Shown: one piece after another, positions 7,383 to 8,713 of the stretch
Position numbering within the stretch: position 1 is the stretch's first letter
How the letters are laid out: each line of letters opens with the position of its first letter
NCBI GenBank assembly: GCA_018679315.1
Contig: JAHHLF010000110.1
Span: 1-8,713, forward strand
Source: Bacteroidia bacterium
Lineage (GTDB): Bacteria > Bacteroidota > Bacteroidia > Flavobacteriales > Flavobacteriaceae
Length of the DNA stretch: 8,713 nucleotides
Direction: 5' to 3'
Position numbers and translations under genes: made by a program
The notes under the pieces: model-generated
What the model was told of the DNA's origin: nothing
Databases searched by the model: none
What the model saw: the letters and a program-made list of their open reading frames with translations, nothing else

Positions 7383-8072
7383 ATGCAGAAGCTATTAAAG
7401 TTTCGTTATTTTTTTCTTTTGTTGTTCTTTTTCTCCTGTGGGGATTCCGGGAATAAGGAAACGAGTGTTCAAGATTCAAAGGGCACAGAAGTATCGCAAA
7501 CAAATGCCGTTGAAAATGACACAAAGGTCATTTTGTTTTATGGCGACAGCCTTACTGCAGGCTATGGCATCAAACTAGAGGAAGCGTTCCCTGCCTTGAT
7601 CCAGGAACGGTTAGACTCGTTGGGCCTAAATTATACGGTGATCAATTCAGGGGTGAGCGGTGAGACCTCTTCCGGAGGTCTCAACCGGCTAAATTGGGTC
7701 TTGAACCAAAAAGTGGATGTTTTTGTTCTGGAACTTGGAGCCAATGACGGATTGCGCGGAATACCCCTGAACAAGACGCAACAAAATTTACAGGCTATTA
7801 TCGACCTGGTACTGGAAAAGAATGCCGATACCCGGATTATCTTGGCGGGTATGCAAATCCCACCAAACATGGGGCCTGAGTACACTGCAGAGTTTAGAAA
7901 TATATTTCCCGAATTGGCCGAAAAGAATGAGATCCCCCTTATTCCATTTTTATTGGAAGGCGTAGCTGGCAATCCGGATTTAAATCTTGAAGACGGCATA
8001 CACCCAACGGCCGAAGGGCATCAAATACTCCGTGAAAATGTTTGGAAGGTCCTAAAAGGAGGATTGCAATAA
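7383..8072 (+). CDS. tesA: TesA-like SGNH/GDSL esterase-thioesterase, predicted lipoprotein
   Basis: Periplasm-facing hydrolase of acyl esters and thioesters (arylesterase / acyl-CoA thioesterase I / lysophospholipase L1 family). All four SGNH blocks are present: block I GDSLTAGYG with nucleophile Ser56, block II Gly93 in SGVSGETSSGG, block III GAND with Asn121, and block V DGIHPT with Asp204 and His207. The order and spacing match E. coli TesA (Ser10, Asp154, His157 of the mature enzyme). The N-terminus is a lipoprotein signal: positive start, Phe/Leu-rich core (7-17), lipobox FFSC with acylated Cys19. A polar acidic linker (20-47) then precedes the catalytic domain. E. coli TesA instead has a normal cleavable signal peptide. 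After Cys comes GDSGNKE, which is only a loose match to flavobacterial surface-export signals, so a periplasm-facing anchor seems likelier. Divergent from ybbA with an 86-bp gap, as in E. coli. Confidence 0.94.
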   Translation: MQKLLKFRYFFLLLFFFSCGDSGNKETSVQDSKGTEVSQTNAVENDTKVILFYGDSLTAGYGIKLEEAFPALIQERLDSLGLNYTVINSGVSGETSSGGLNRLNWVLNQKVDVFVLELGANDGLRGIPLNKTQQNLQAIIDLVLEKNADTRIILAGMQIPPNMGPEYTAEFRNIFPELAEKNEIPLIPFLLEGVAGNPDLNLEDGIHPTAEGHQILRENVWKVLKGGLQ

Positions 8073-8169
8073 CTATTTAACTACAATCTGGCGGGCAAAG
8101 GGAAGTCGTTTAGGCAGGATTCAAACCAAAATAATAATCCCATTCAAAAAAAAAGCAATTGTTCCTAAC

Positions 8170-8199
8170 AAAAAAAGGAGCCGCGAGAGCGGCTCCTTT
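8170..8199 (-). terminator. Rho-independent terminator of the PepSY-like gene (module copy B)
   Basis: On the minus strand, a perfect 11-bp stem AAAGGAGCCGC/GCGGCTCCTTT closes a TCTC loop and runs into seven T. It lies 22 nt past the PepSY-like gene's stop. On the plus strand the hairpin is followed by only three T, so it would be at best a weak terminator for tesA, which ends 97 nt before it. I saw no other terminator after tesA: 8073-8169 holds only AT-rich sequence with an A9 run. Confidence 0.9.
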
Positions 8200-8221
8200 C
8201 ACCCTACTAAACATGTACATC
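8170..8221 (-). repeat. 52-nt terminator module, copy B (TCTC loop on the transcribed strand)
   Basis: Second copy of the module at 3978-4029, in the same orientation. The leader begins GATGTACATG directly after the stop codon (8222-8224) of the PepSY-like gene and matches copy A at 18 of 22 positions. The stem is one A-T pair longer than in copy A and the loop is inverted relative to it. Confidence 0.8.
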
Positions 8222-8713
8222 CTATTGGAAGTTTCCTTCTTCATCTAGTTTCACTCGAAGCATTTTATCGCCATTTTCCAGACGAATTTTGTACTTCTTG
8301 TTAACCCCCTTCTTATCATGGTAGGTAACCTTGTACTGATCCTCGGTGAGTGTCCAGCCGGGGAATCGTTCAGTAACTGCATCTCGTACAGCTTCCGGAA
8401 GCGCAACATCCTTGAACTTTTCAATAGTTCTCATGATCTTGCCGTCCTTATCATAGGCAACAACCATTTTTCCATCAGGAATAAAGAAGGAAACATGGTA
8501 CATATCGTAATCATCCTGGTACAGGTCTGAATTCTTGATGTCAAAATTGGCCGCTTTTCGTCTTAGTGTCTGGACGGGAAGTGCCTCATTCGTGACACCC
8601 ATTGTACTAACATACTTGTAGTTCACTGCTGTAAGAACTACTTCTTCTAATTGTTCGGTCTGCACGACTTGTGCAAACATTGGGGCGGTCACACCCAAAA
8701 AGAATAACCCAAT
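8222..8713 (-). CDS. Secreted PepSY-like protein (5' end cut by window edge)
   Basis: The frame is open from the window edge (163 codons plus TAG visible), so the true start lies beyond base 8713. A TTG at 8698 in the same frame is not a credible start because it would split the signal peptide. The visible beginning IGLFFLGVTAPMFAQ reads as the hydrophobic core and cleavage region (after Ala in FA-Q) of an export signal. The mature part is small and charged. Its second half shows the repeating pattern of PepSY-like (BLIP-like) domains: a strand pair ending in DKDGKIMRT, helix LPEAVRDAVTERFPGW, strands KYKIRLENGD and MLRVKLDEEGNFQ. This arrangement is usually periplasmic or extracellular and non-enzymatic. 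Relatives in flavobacterial genomes are sometimes labelled nicotinate-nucleotide adenylyltransferase, but no nucleotidyltransferase motif (such as HxGH) is visible. Function unknown. Convergent with tesA. Confidence 0.8.
   Translation of the reverse strand: MGLFFLGVTAPMFAQVVQTEQLEEVVLTAVNYKYVSTMGVTNEALPVQTLRRKAANFDIKNSDLYQDDYDMYHVSFFIPDGKMVVAYDKDGKIMRTIEKFKDVALPEAVRDAVTERFPGWTLTEDQYKVTYHDKKGVNKKYKIRLENGDKMLRVKLDEEGNFQ

Noticed and set aside
8222..8698. PepSY-like gene starting at the TTG at 8698
   Set aside because: The frame stays open to the window edge with hydrophobic signal-peptide residues upstream (IGLFFLG), so the true start is outside the window.

Overview
The window looks like chromosomal DNA of a member of the Bacteroidota, most likely a marine-type flavobacterium. 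The reasons are: start codons without a purine-rich Shine-Dalgarno, a secreted PepSY-like protein of a kind I know mainly from Flavobacteriia, an RND/adaptor pair of flavobacterial character, and moderate GC. I cannot name the genus. There is no mobile element, CRISPR array, tRNA or rRNA. Both ends cut through genes.

Left part (1-3907, all minus strand): a tightly packed three-gene operon read right to left. A MarR-family repressor comes first (GTG start at 3907). It is followed after 1 nt by a periplasmic adaptor (membrane fusion protein) and after 2 nt by an RND inner-membrane efflux pump, whose last quarter lies beyond base 1. A near-perfect 22-bp palindrome (3931-3952) just upstream of marR is the probable operator, so the pump is probably under self-limiting MarR control. 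No outer-membrane channel gene is visible.

Middle part (3978-8072): a YbbA-YbbP-TesA locus. The ABC ATPase (ybbA) and the large two-FtsX-domain permease (ybbP) overlap by 4 nt on the minus strand and end at a strong terminator. tesA, an SGNH-hydrolase, is transcribed divergently from an 86-bp shared intergenic region. This is the same arrangement as tesA/ybbA/ybbP in Escherichia coli, a different phylum. Here TesA carries a lipoprotein signal and an acidic tether instead of a plain cleavable signal peptide, so it should be membrane-anchored. The likely joint role is for YbbAP to lift hydrophobic or acyl-bearing molecules from the inner membrane and for TesA to hydrolyse them in the periplasm.

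Right part (8170-8713): the 3' portion of a secreted PepSY-like protein on the minus strand, convergent with tesA. Its terminator is a second copy of the 52-nt module that ends the ybbAP operon. The two copies share flanks and stem, but their tetraloops are reverse complements of each other (TCTC versus GAGA), as if the hairpin had flipped.
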